A stretch of DNA of 64,000 nt, from positions 1,776,639 to 1,840,638 of the forward strand of contig NC_088297.1 of NCBI RefSeq assembly GCF_032854445.1. Direction: 5' to 3'. Of this stretch, positions 12,701 to 25,700 are shown one piece after another. The stretch comes from Liolophura sinensis. Its lineage: Eukaryota > Mollusca > Polyplacophora > Chitonida > Chitonidae. A model generated the notes under the pieces. That model saw only the letters and a program-made list of their open reading frames with translations. It was not told the DNA's origin and did not search any database. A program made the translations under genes and the position numbers. The first letter of the stretch is position 1. Each line of letters opens with the position of its first letter.

Positions 12701-15700
12701 GCGTAAAATATCATTGAAATAAATAAATAAATAAATCAAATCAGTAACGTGTATAAATACCCGGAAGATGGACTCTCTTGAATCCGGCGCAAGTTCCGCA
12801 GCAAAGCTCCTCGTTGTCAGGAAAATAACATTGTCCAGGTGTTATAGCACTGCAACTTGGGGACTTGTCTCCAAACTGACAGTCTGTTAATGAGAACCAG
12901 AAAACAAATTATTGCATGAAATGTTTTTTTGTTTTCTAAAACACGCTAACACATCTGTATACTCCAGATGGACACGATGAGCAAAACGTTTGCCTTTATA
13001 GAAAGCCATATTGTTGTAAAGTTGTTTTACACATGTTAGAACCCGTCGGAAAGAAAAATCTCACAAATCGTCGTTCATATGTCAATTCCCCGTGGAGATC
13101 GGACTAAAGCTGAGGTAAAATCTCAACGAGTACATAAACCCTCGAAGTGTACCTGTCACCCAGAAAGAGTTATCTTCTCTTGTATTTTGTACTCAATATT
13201 TTTAGATTATTAATGATATTCTAAGAAACACCATCAACACATACAAAAAAAAAAAAAACCTCTACTAAATGAAGGGGAGAAACCATTTTTAAAGAACTGG
13301 AGTATACCAACCCCCTGCCCCCTTCCACCCCACCCCGACTCCCTCACGTGAGACGTTCTATTAAATCTGGGCCTCAACCTGACATTTTGTGTTTTTTTTT
13401 TTCATTACAGCCTTTGGTATGAAAACATACTATAGAATGAATTTAATTTTCTAAATGGATTGATAACTGAATTTTCCCTCGGATAGATTAAGAACTCTTT
13501 TTTTATGGAATTAAACAGAATTAAAAATTTCTTACAATAAATTTATATACTTACTGGTGATGCCTGTTTGTATGGTGGGACAAGATTCGCAGCACCTTTG
13601 GTTATGACTTTCTTGATAGCAAACGTCACCTCGAGACTGAATCATCTGTGCGCATGTCAAGTTCAGCCCGCTGATGATTCCCGGATATTCTCCAAGCGGA
13701 CAAAAGGCTTTGGATATAAAATTAATGTGCTATTTATAAAGCGTGTTTGTTTGTTTGTTTGTTAAGGTTTTATATCCACATTTTAACTTTATTTCGGTTT
13801 TCCCCTTGCCAGAACTCTGCTAACCACGTGGACGTTTTGTGGTGCTGCCTCACTGGAATGACATGCTTGTTATATACGACATCCCACCCAATCACAGTAC
13901 ACGTGTGCGGTGTCGTTTTTCTTTTCTTTTTTTTTTCTTTTTTTTTTTAATTTATATCCAGAAACCAACTTTAAACTTCAAGAAAGACACATAAAGCAGT
14001 TGAATTCAGCCACTCGGCCCACGCGGCTAAAACATCAATGAGCCAAAACACCAAGCTCCAGACAAAGCATCAAGGTCCAGACAAAACATCAAGCCCTAAC
14101 TAAAACACCAAGCTCCCGCCAAAACACCAAATTCCAGCCAAAACATCAAGGTCCAGCCAAAATATCAAGTTCTAACTAAAACATCAAGCTCCACGCAAAA
14201 CACCAAGCTAAAGCTAAAAAAAAGTTTCAAAACAAAAAGTTCCAGTTAAAACATCAGCCGCAGCCAAAACACCAAGCTGCAGCCAAAACGTCAAGTTCCA
14301 ACCAAAAAACCAAACTCCAGCCAAAACGTCAAGCCCCTGTTAAAACCCCACGCCCTAGCCAAAACACCAATCGCCAATCAAAACACCAATTTCCAGCCAG
14401 AACTCCACGCTTCGGCCAAAACACGAAGCTCCAGCTAAAACACCAAGCTTCAGCCAACACATCAAGCTCCGGATAAATTATCACTCTCCAGGCACAACAG
14501 CGCTGCCAATGTCATTTGGTTTTCCAGCGTTTCCCGCATAATACAGGAATGGAACAGCAATGCTGCCTTCACATTAATCGCACATTCCGGTCCAAATACA
14601 CAAATGTTTGCTTTACTCTTACCAAATGCTCATGGTGTCACACATGCCTTCAGCTCAATATGCAACCACTTACTCATGCAGTCACGTGAATCGGACGTCT
14701 AATGAATAAAATCTCAAAATATTGATTGCAGAATATTAACTTTAGTCATAAAATTAAAGATTAAAATGCACCACTGTGAGAATTTGGTATAGCTAGTTCA
14801 AATTAGGTGTACTCCTCGTTTTTCTAAATTAGGAATGTCACACTTGGAAATGTAGTCGACGTTTCAATGAATTCAGAATTAAAAACTAAAATTGAGGAAT
14901 ATTTCAAGTAAATGATAAGCACATTTGGCTGATGTGTTAATGCATAAAAACCAGGTAATGACAGGTGATATGAAATCGTGCGGAGACATGTAATGGGTGT
15001 ATTCATGAATTTTTGTCTGTTTCTTTTAATAGCCAGTCGCATTTATTCAGCTCTCTGCAAAATCTGTCATCTTCGATACCAAAATTGCCTTTAGTCGGTG
15101 ACACGGGGGCCTCCGTGGCTCAGTCGGTTAGCTCGCTAGCGCAGCGTAATGACCCAGGAGTCTCTCACCAATGCGGCCGCTATGAGTTCAAGTCCAGCTC
15201 ATGCAGGTTTCCTCTCCGGCCGTAAGTGGGAAGGTCTGCCAGCAACCTGTGGATGGTCGTGGGTTTACCCCGGCTCTGTCCGCTTTCCTTCCACCATAAT
15301 GCTGGCCGCCATGATATAAGTGAAATATTCTTGAGTACGGCGTAAAACACCAATCAAATAAATAAATAAACTAGTCGGTGACACGTAACACTACATGCTC
15401 TGCATATGGCTCTGTTGAATATTCATATTCTTTCAACGAAAAAAAGTTAGGACACTCTTTTTAATTCATAATGTTAAACCCCATAAGCTCAGTTTTGACG
15501 GCGAAGAACTCACGAGCTGGACTTGAACTCACATTGGTGAGCGACTCCTGAGCCATTACGCTGAACTAGCGCGCTGAGCTAGCGCGTTAACCAACTGAGC
15601 GACGAAGGCCACCTAGTATCATAAAACCTTGATCAGCGAATTTTATTTTATCTCCTGTGTTATACCTGGTACATCCGGGGCGTCAGCACTGTACACGCAT

Positions 15701-18666
15701 GCGCCACTGTCACACCACTGAAATAAAAATGAATGCTGACTCAGGCACACATGGAACGAAAAATTATAAATAAATAAATAAATAAGTAAATAGTGCGTTT
15801 TGGCGGCAAAACAAAAACTACTTTTCTTTACTTGTGACAGCAAGAACTCATTGCCTCGGGTGACGGAGAACAGAGTTTGACACCGTTCTCAAAATTTGCT
15901 CGCGTATGTGACCGTGGAACACAAATTATTTAGCTATTTATCTGAATGGTGTTTTAAGCCGTACCCAGGAGTATTTCACTTATACGACGACAGCTAGCAT
16001 TATGGTGGGAGGAAACCAGACACAGCCCGGGGGAAGCCGACGACCGTTCGCAGGACGCTGTGAGGTCTTACCTCAGACACAGTACAGCTCAAGCAAAGCA
16101 GAGCATTGTAGGGTGAATCTGGGATTAGGACAGATGTTTATCTTAATCTCAGGCTTAAAGAAAATATTCGTAAGTGTCCTCCAGAGACCTGGAAAAAAGA
16201 TTTATTTTCATCATTTTCTAACTTTTATTTATAGGCTTTTATTTATTTATCCGTTGTAGATTAACGTCACACCCTTGAACTGTTTACTTATATGAGGGAT
16301 GCGGTCGCTGGGAGTTCAAGTCCAGCACATGCTGGCTTCCTCTCCGGCCTTACGTGGGGAGGTCTGTCAGCAACCTGCGCATCGTTTGGGTTTCCCTCAG
16401 GCTTTGCCCGGATTTTCCCCACCATAATGTTGGCCGCCGTCGTATAGGAGAAATATCCTTGAGTACGTCGTAAAACACCAATCAAATAATAAAATTAATA
16501 GATATCTGAAGGCAGGAATGGATAAACCATGATGTACATCAAGACAGCTAAGGGAACGTCGGACAAAAAAAAAACAAACACTCACAGTAAGAGACGGGAT
16601 AATTTCTATACATTTAGACACGAAAAGCTGAAAAGAGGAGTGAAATTTAAGGAAACTATCCTACCTTATTCGGCCCACAAGACGTCCCACGAGCCGGCAC
16701 GGTCTTCCTACACCCATTAGTTCCCGGAATGGAACAGAATAGGCCACCACATATTTCTGGGTATGACGTCTCGTTATAAAAGCTCTGGCGAGCAGAAATA
16801 GAACAATTCATATATATATATATATATATAGGAACAATATTAATTCTTTCAGGCAATTGATAAATAAAAGAAATCTGTTTGTTGTACTATGTGAGTGGCT
16901 TTATAACTCGAAACTGTATCATGTGGCCCGTCAAAAACGTTAGGCAACTATTTTTGATCACATTTGAGAATTTAAATTGGTATTTTGATTACTAATACAG
17001 GCAAAACACACACCCTGCAAAACGTAGAACCGGTTCCTAAGTAATAGGCGCACTGAGTGTCAATGCTGTACTGTTGACCAGGGGGGACTTGAAGGTGAGG
17101 GGTCAAGGCCGTTGGGTCCAGAGAAGGGCTCTCGACCAGCAGACAGTTGTTCGCATCACTGAAAAAGGTAATAAACAGATATTCATTGTGTGAACAAGGA
17201 GTTAACCAAAAAGGTTTCTTTTTTGTCTATACGTATAATATGAAACAGAGTTTTTTGTTTTTTTGTTTTGTTTTTTTTTTCTATGTAACAAATAACGGAT
17301 TTCTCGTCGAGCTGAGTGTTAGCTGTAATCCCGTGGACATAGTTATGATAGAGGTATTTATGATCTTCGTGGTGTAATGTAACATATCATGACTTCACCA
17401 CAGTGACGATCTAGCATCAGTCAGACAAGAAATCATTACATGTAACTTGTTTCCGGAATACATAAATGTATGCAAAGAGATTGAAATGCTCTCTTTGCTA
17501 ATAACTTCTTGTCACTTCATAAACATTAATCGCGCCTCGATGTCTTGTTTATTCTAAATCTTTCTCCGCAAATATGATATCTAAGAAAGCTCGAAATCAA
17601 ATCAAATCTGACCCTCTACGTCGGGTGACAATTTCCAAGCGATGACTATCACCCGTACAGTTTGTGTCCAGTGGAACATGTCGATCCGATCGTACATGCA
17701 AATTTGATCGTTTTCTTAGTATTTTGGTCATTGAAAGTAGACTGGTTACTGTTAAATTATTGTGTTGGTGCTGAGATCAATATCCAGCATCTGGTTAGCA
17801 TGCTGGTGTGAGAGCCGCTAATCGTCGATCGTTCTGGCTTCCTTGTACGCTCGTACCTGGGAAGGTCTGCCAAATATACTTATATAACCTCAATATACTA
17901 AACTTGTATCAGTTATAAAACTGTGGAAATCCCTCGGTATAGAAACAGAGATTATGGAAAATGTGCTGAATATTTATCTTGTTTCGCAGCATGCGTAAAT
18001 GCTTTGCTCCCCTTCAGGAAATAACCCCGAATTATAATAAATACTTACTAATGGGATTTCTAGTAACACTAAAAGATAAAACATCCAAAGGGACCAGCAC
18101 AAAATCATTAATTTATAAGGACTAGTATAGGAGATTAATACATCCAATATTTACATACTTGTCGAGGCTGTCAATCTGCTTCCGGAAGTCTGAAACGGAA
18201 CAAGGAGAGAAATACCAGGGGTTCTGCGCAGTCGCGTCCGTTGACAGGCCGGAAGAAGGTGCCATTATAAAGCTGTCAGTAGCCTGGCACGCGTTGTTGT
18301 CTCCGTCGTGAACAGCTCCGAGGCTAAAGTTGGACAAAACATAACGCATTAAGGGAAGACGGAGTAAGCAATATGAGTTTTCATTTCATCTCGTTTGTTT
18401 TGTTCATTAAAAACGTTATAAAATTCAAACGTACTAACCAAATAAAGCTTTCTGTATGTACCAATAATAGCCCATATTATTGGATTTTTAGAAAATATCA
18501 GAGTTGTGCCAGCAATATTTTCAGAGCTAAAATGGCAGTGAAGTGTGAAAAACGTGAAGTGCACCACAATGCAAATTATACAACCTTTATTGCCGATTTT
18601 AAATCAGTAAATGTGCAAAGATGAGGATGATATTGCCATTGGGCTATTCTTAAATAATAGCATAAG

Positions 18667-18738
<72 letters not shown>

Positions 18739-21700
18739 ACGTGTAATTCTTCTCACTTTCAAAAGCCACTCACCTGTGACCCAGTTCATGAGCTGCTACC
18801 GTTGCACCGTTGAAATCAAACCGGTTCTCAGAAATCGATGTGCTCGCCTGACCACATATGGCACCTACGAAAGCTAAACCTAGGAAAAACAAAGAGGAGC
18901 AAATATATAGAATTTTTTATAATATAATTAAAAACGAGTAACAACGATGTGCACATGTAGAGCTGATCAAACAGGAGCCTCTCACCGAGGCGTTCGCTGT
19001 GAGTTAAAGTTCAGTCTGCACTGGCACCCTCTCCAGGTGTACTTGGGAAGGTCTGCCAGCAACATGTTTCCTCCTGTGTCTGTTGGGTTTCCTTTCAACA
19101 TAATGTTGGCCGCCGTCGTATCAGTGAAATATTCTTGAGTGTGCAGTAAAGCATCAAACAAATAAATTACTGAATAAGTATATAACACAGAAGCTTGTAG
19201 TCATTCACACAAGTTATGCATATAGCTATAGCGTGAAGTCAAATGGGCTATGGTAAACAACGCACACGAAAATGGGGTTGGTTCTCGCTCACATCTTAGT
19301 GTACATTTTTTTTTTGCATGGAGTTGTCGCCCTGGGGACAAACTGTTACTTCGTCGTCACATAACTGAAATATTGTTAAGTACGCCATAAAACTCCAAGG
19401 ATGTATATCTACACCTATTTATTGGGTGGAATAAACATATTTAAGTTAAAAACGGATATAAGTTACCTGCATTTGCGGTGCTTCCTTGATAAAAAAGGTC
19501 AAAACTGAAAAAAGAAAGTGCTACGTTGTTAATGGATTACAATATTCACAAAAGACAGAATATTCCAAACTAGCATGATATGAGAACAAACGGGGAGTAC
19601 TATTGGTAATTCTGCATATTTATGCATTTATTTATTTGATTGGCGTTCTACGCTGTACTCGAGAATATTTCACTTATACGACGTCGAACAGCATTAGGGT
19701 AGGAGAACATCCCACAGAAGTCGGGGGAAAGACACGACAGTCCGCAGGCTGCTGGAAGACCTTTCCACGTATAAATTTTGTACACAGACAAAGTTTAATG
19801 ATCAGTCCCCGCAACTTCTGATTACATGTTGGCTCAGTGTTTAAAAGCCAAGACCAACGAAATTTGATTAAGTTTCAGTTGTTCCTAGACCCTTTGTCAT
19901 AAAACTATGACCCCCGCCCATTTAAATCAGTTTTAATATGTGATTGTCTTTGACACATCACGAGTGTATGCTGAGGTTAGTATCATAACGGTGTTACACC
20001 GTCTACATACATCACATGCCTCACTTCCGGTGTAGAAATCAGTTCACTAATCGTTTATAATAAAACTGACTAAAGCGGACAAGGATTATACATATCTAAA
20101 AAAGCATCTAGAAACAAATGAAACTCAGTCAAGCGTTGTTGGTATTGTACTTTAATATTAAACGGTGTTCATTTTCCATGAGTTTTCGATTTTACCTGAC
20201 TCTCAAAGGAACACGTTTCAAATCATTATGTTACATTAATGTTAATGATCGAATCCCCTACACCAAATTTATTCAGATAGGAAGATTGCGTCGTTGACAG
20301 TTCAAAGGAAAGCTCTGAAATTCGAGCATGTTCTGTTGACAAATGGCCACCCTAAAGACTCACGCGGTGAAAAGCATCACGTGGTCTGATTGAGGCAAAT
20401 CCGTGCGACCTTGTACCCATGTTGTGAATGACGTCAACGCCTGATCCGCGTCTACCAATGGTCGACTGGCGTCATCCGGGTTATTTGTCGATATTCCGGC
20501 TGTCCAATTGGATACAGCAGGATCCTACAAAATTAAGCGGAAATGAATTCAAGCAGTGAAGGTTATTCCTATATTTTGCAAATTAAAAAAAAAAAATCTG
20601 TATTCGCATTGTCATGATAAGTCTTACGTATGGATTCATTAGCTATGTTATGCTACAATTACTTTAAGAGGCACAACTTTTCCGAAAAGTTTTGACAAAA
20701 AAATCCATATTCGCTAATCAAATCATATTTTTTTGTGTTTTCCTAGAAGAACGCCATTTGGTAATTATTACACTAGTACTTGTACTATTAATACTGCTGA
20801 TGAAATAATACTAAAGTTAAAATTAATAAATTTTAGGAATATTTATTGCCGATTTTTTATACTAAAACATGTACAGGCGAGGATGGTATTTTATGAGACG
20901 TGTTTATTTACGTTTTTTTCTGCCTGAAAAAGTAACCAAAATGTTTTTTCGGTCCACACTGGTCGATTTTTGGTCCAAAATCCCCACTATAACCTCCGTA
21001 TGCCTAAATGATTGGGAAAAAACTCTGCGAATTATTATTGTTGGAAGCTCAAATCACGCAAAACGACCGTTACATGAATGCCGCGCTACGCTTGCAAACT
21101 GCCCTTGGACACTGTGAAAAGCAGTATGATGTATAAATGATCATCAATACACAGTTGACATAGGTCATACACTTTTCATTTCAAATGTTCTCATTAAAAG
21201 GTGTAAAATCCCAATCGCTCATATCAAAGCTCACCTCCACAATCAGCAGGCCACTGTACAGAACGTTCAACGCCAGGTCAGTCTCGTTTATGTTCTTATA
21301 GCGCAAGTCAATCTGAAACAAAACAAATGCTTGATCTGCTCAAAGAAAGAAGTAGCATCTGGAGAGCCGTCATTTCTTTTCCATTATCGTGGGCGACATT
21401 TGTTCAGATCCAATTTTTTATTCATTTCAAGGGCCTCCGTGGACCATCGCGGCGCAATGATCCAGATAAGTCTCACAAATGCGCTCGCTGTGAGTTCAAG
21501 ACTAGCTCATCCTGCAACGTGGTATACCAGCAACGTGCAGATGGCGGTGAGTTTCCGCCGGGCTCTGCCCGGTTTCCCCCCGCCATAATGCTAACCGTCG
21601 TCGTATAAGTGAAATATTCTTCATTACAGCGTAAAACGCCCATCAAGAAAGAAAGATAACTATTCACGTCAATAAGATTTTACACCGCCAGAAGCAAATA

Positions 21701-22677
21701 ATATTTGCAGTTCAAGAAACAGGAAGATCTCGGTGAAAAGAATCAGGACAGCAGACAGACTCCTGACAAAGAGCCAAAACGACACCGACAGAGGGATACT
21801 CAACCAGGTGACCCCAATAGTAAGAGGTATGTCCTCTGTAAACAGTGTCCCGCCTTATGTTCGTCAGTCATCAACAGCCACTGCGCTGATATCGGACAGA
21901 GATAATGTGGTTGCGTAAATTGTGTCTTATCATTCTATTCCCGCGTGTATGGTGGGCGGGGGGAATTGTAACATAACCAGTAATAGTTTTCTTGTAAATC
22001 TAACAGGTTTTTTTTTAGGACATACACGTCTACAAGCACATACGTCTGTTACATCAACCTCGTTTTCGCCGTCACACCGTGACTTTAAGGGAAAGGAACT
22101 CTTAAATCGAAGTAAACATCACCTAATATACCATTTAAATCTTTGCAAAAATATCCTTTCTTTTATTTTTCTTACATTTTTTGTGAAGAGATTCAAAGGA
22201 TAACAAACTTTGGAATTCTATGGTGGCCTCTATGGACCATACTATTACAGTTTAGGAACTCTGACGGCAGAGGATTTTTTTTCCGACTGTAATCTCGACA
22301 CTAAATGCTGGAATAACTCTTTTTACACGTGAGTAAAAAATTACTGAAATAATGTTCTCCAAAATTCCTGCCTTCTGGTCAACATTAGGTAAAAAAGGTG
22401 ATGTGACGTCAGAGTTCCTAGATACTGTCAATATAGCTCGCAAAACCCTCTTTAAAACATCTGATAAAATAATTGAAAGTATTTCTACGCATAATTTGCA
22501 GTTGTTTGTCTGATGAACTTGACTTGTAGGTCAGTCTTGCTTTTTCATCGAACTACAGTTGTACAAATACATCTCCATTTTGGGAGGCAGCAATAGAGGA
22601 GCAAAGGCGATGACTGAATAATTAACTGGCTTTCTGCTGTTGTTTCCAAGGTTTTTGGACAACCTGTACGCATATAT

Positions 22678-22708
<31 letters not shown>

Positions 22709-25700
22709 TTTGATTGGTGTTTTACGCTGTATTTAAGAATATTTCACTTATACGACGGCGGCCAGCATTATGGTGGACGGAAAACGGGCAGAGCCCTGGG
22801 GAAACCCACGACCATCGGCAGCTTGCTGGCAGACCTTCCCACGTATTGCCGGAGAGGAAGCCAGCATGAGCTGGACTGGAAGTCAACGGCCGCATTGGTG
22901 AGAGACTCCTGGGTCATTACGCTGCGCTAGCGCGCTAACCAACTGAGCCACGGAAACCCCTGGTGCGCATGTAGGAAAGACAAGAAACTCACTGCATTCA
23001 GGATGAAAGCGTAGTACTGTGTAATCCTGGATAAGGTCAAGGTTCGTCGCTCAGTCGGGGTGGAGGCTTCTGTTCTTTCATACCAGCTGGAAAAGACAGG
23101 ATTCCATGTTTGGCATAAAGTTACCGATGTGTTAACAGGACTGGATGTAATTCCACTGATCTCTCAATTTTATTCTGAACATGTCTCCTTACGTATAATA
23201 CAGCTCACGACACATACACACACATAATGTCAGTATCAACAGACTTGAAAAAAAAAATCCGCTTTTTAAGAGCCTACATCGTTTAACGCTTGCTTATTCT
23301 TGAAATATGCAACAGAGAAACTTTCCACACCGAACCTAGGTTAAAAACCATATGTTATAGTCTCGTTAGCTTTCCAAAGAAACACAGCTTACAAACTGAA
23401 AACAGAAGAATCAGTGACCATCATCAGCTCAACGTTGTAGTTGATTTTTGTGGCCTGTCGCCGTACGCGTCTGAGGGTTTCGGGTACACTACGGGGAATG
23501 GAGTCTGAAATAAGATGTAACTTTGTATTGCAATCTTGTAAGTAAAAAACCAATTGCCTATGTTAAAAAATTAACATTACTGCATTTTTACATAATTTTG
23601 TTTAAGCCATGGTGACTGTGTAATTTCCTACTATTTAGGCATGTATATGGAGAGTTAGAATAAAACCATAACTGGGGTAAAATGACAGGAGACAGTGTTT
23701 CACAGATGTGACCATTTGCCAGCTATCGCACTGTCGTCGCTGCTCAGGTTTTACTCTTTGTGTGGCCCGTCTACAGCTATATGCGACTATTACAGCTTAC
23801 CAGCATTAACGTATCGTTCAGTTACATAAAATATAGTTATTCAGTATATACAAATATGTATATAAGATTTTCCACACTATATATTTTAAAAGAATTTTCG
23901 ATTTCCGAGTTCTTACTCGAGGATTAAATGAGGTTTCGCCACGGTATGGCTGGAATTATGTTCACGTGACGTTAAGCCGTAATCAACCGTTCATTCATAC
24001 GGTTAGCTACATAACAAAGTGCACGTTCTTCATTATAGAGACATGAAGTGAACCAAGGTTTTATCACAATATGACACCGTGTACATTTGTTTCTATTAAG
24101 CAAGCAAATGGATGACCTTTTTGACCATGTCCGTGTATGCCTTTGTTAGTTTAATCTATGTGCACTTTGTACAAGTTTTAATATCTGCCTGTATCATCTA
24201 AATGTATGTTTTCACAACATCCGGGCACAAACTACAAGCAAGTAATACTCCTCTATACCCAAAAGGCGGTAATATGTACATCTACGAAAGATTATAGTCT
24301 TGTATAGATTGGCAAACTGTTTCATATGTAGCGTGCGTTGAGCGGCGTTGACAAACGGCATGAAGTTCTTGGTATCGACTGGTGAATAATGTTGGTCTGT
24401 CCGCGACCTGTGAATTGTCGTTGGTCTCCCCGGGCTCAGCCTGGTTTCTTATCATTATAATGCTGACCGCTGAGGTATAAGTGAAATATTTTTGAGTGCG
24501 GCGTAAAAAAGCAATAAAATAAATAAATAAACAAAAATAAACAAGCGAAACTGTGTATACTTTGTATAAAAAACGCTCAAAATTCAGAACCTAGAAACAT
24601 TTGTTTTGTCACTCAGGGCTGATAAAGAGACAGAACTAGTATACCAACCCAAAATGATATAATCGCCGAAGTTTATTGCAGCTGGGTTTATTTTTTCCGC
24701 CACATAGTGGGTTTCTCCTTCTCTGTATTTCTGCTCTTGATTTTGTTGTTGTTCTTCTTCTTCTTCTTCTTCTTCCTTGGGATAAACAAGAAGTATTTCC
24801 CCTGCCTTTGCGACGATGCCTTCCTATGGCAGATGGAAATAAAAACCAAGATGGCAGCATGTTTCACAACTGGCGACTAGTAGCGACCAACATAGCAAAC
24901 TCGGGGTTCTGTATTACTGTATGAACCGAAAAATCTACGACAAGCCTCGAGGTTAAAACTGCAAGTACTCGCGGCAGAAAAAAGCCATCTAGCAGCAATA
25001 TTATCTGCAAACACTACACACATATACAGCGTAAAACTTCAAATGGTACAACGTGGACATCAACTCCCCGGCAAAAGGCCATGGGGAACAAAAACACAAT
25101 GTAAGTCTAGAGTTTTACGTCAGTCTTTGCAAGGCAATATACTGTCTTATGTCACCTATCTACGTAAGCGTTTTCAGTACAAGACAAAGTGGCGAAGTAA
25201 AATAGACCTACAGATGTCGTGTCTATGTCAATTCCCTCACCCGGTACCTCGACGACTTACCAACCTCTCATAGCCAAACAGGAGGTGCATTTCACGAAAT
25301 ATGAAACCCGCTTCTCAACACAAGAACGAGTCTATCTGACCTCAGCTGACATTTCACCTTTCATGAATTTCACGCACGAACAAGCTAATGATCCCACAAA
25401 TAAGTCGCTCGATATTTCGCCTTTCTTGATTATCACGCCAAACTGGCTAAATGTCTCACGAGGAAGTTGCTCAATATATCTTTTTCAATAATTTTACGCC
25501 CAAAGTAGTTGAGGGTCTCACAAAGAAGTCGTTCGATATTTCGTCTTTCGTGGATTTTACGCCCCTACTACCTAAAAGTGTCACGAAAAAACCGCTCTTT
25601 ATATGATCCGTACTGAATTGCATACCCAAAGTCATTAGGATTGGTTCTGTCCCAAACATACCTGCCTCTAGTACTGTGAGCAATCCGGATGCTTGACATA

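Noticed and set aside
21705-21918. Polar open frames (RQTPDKEPKRHRQRD and an overlapping frame)
   Set aside because: Two overlapping frames of similar length, no recognised family, no convincing splice borders.
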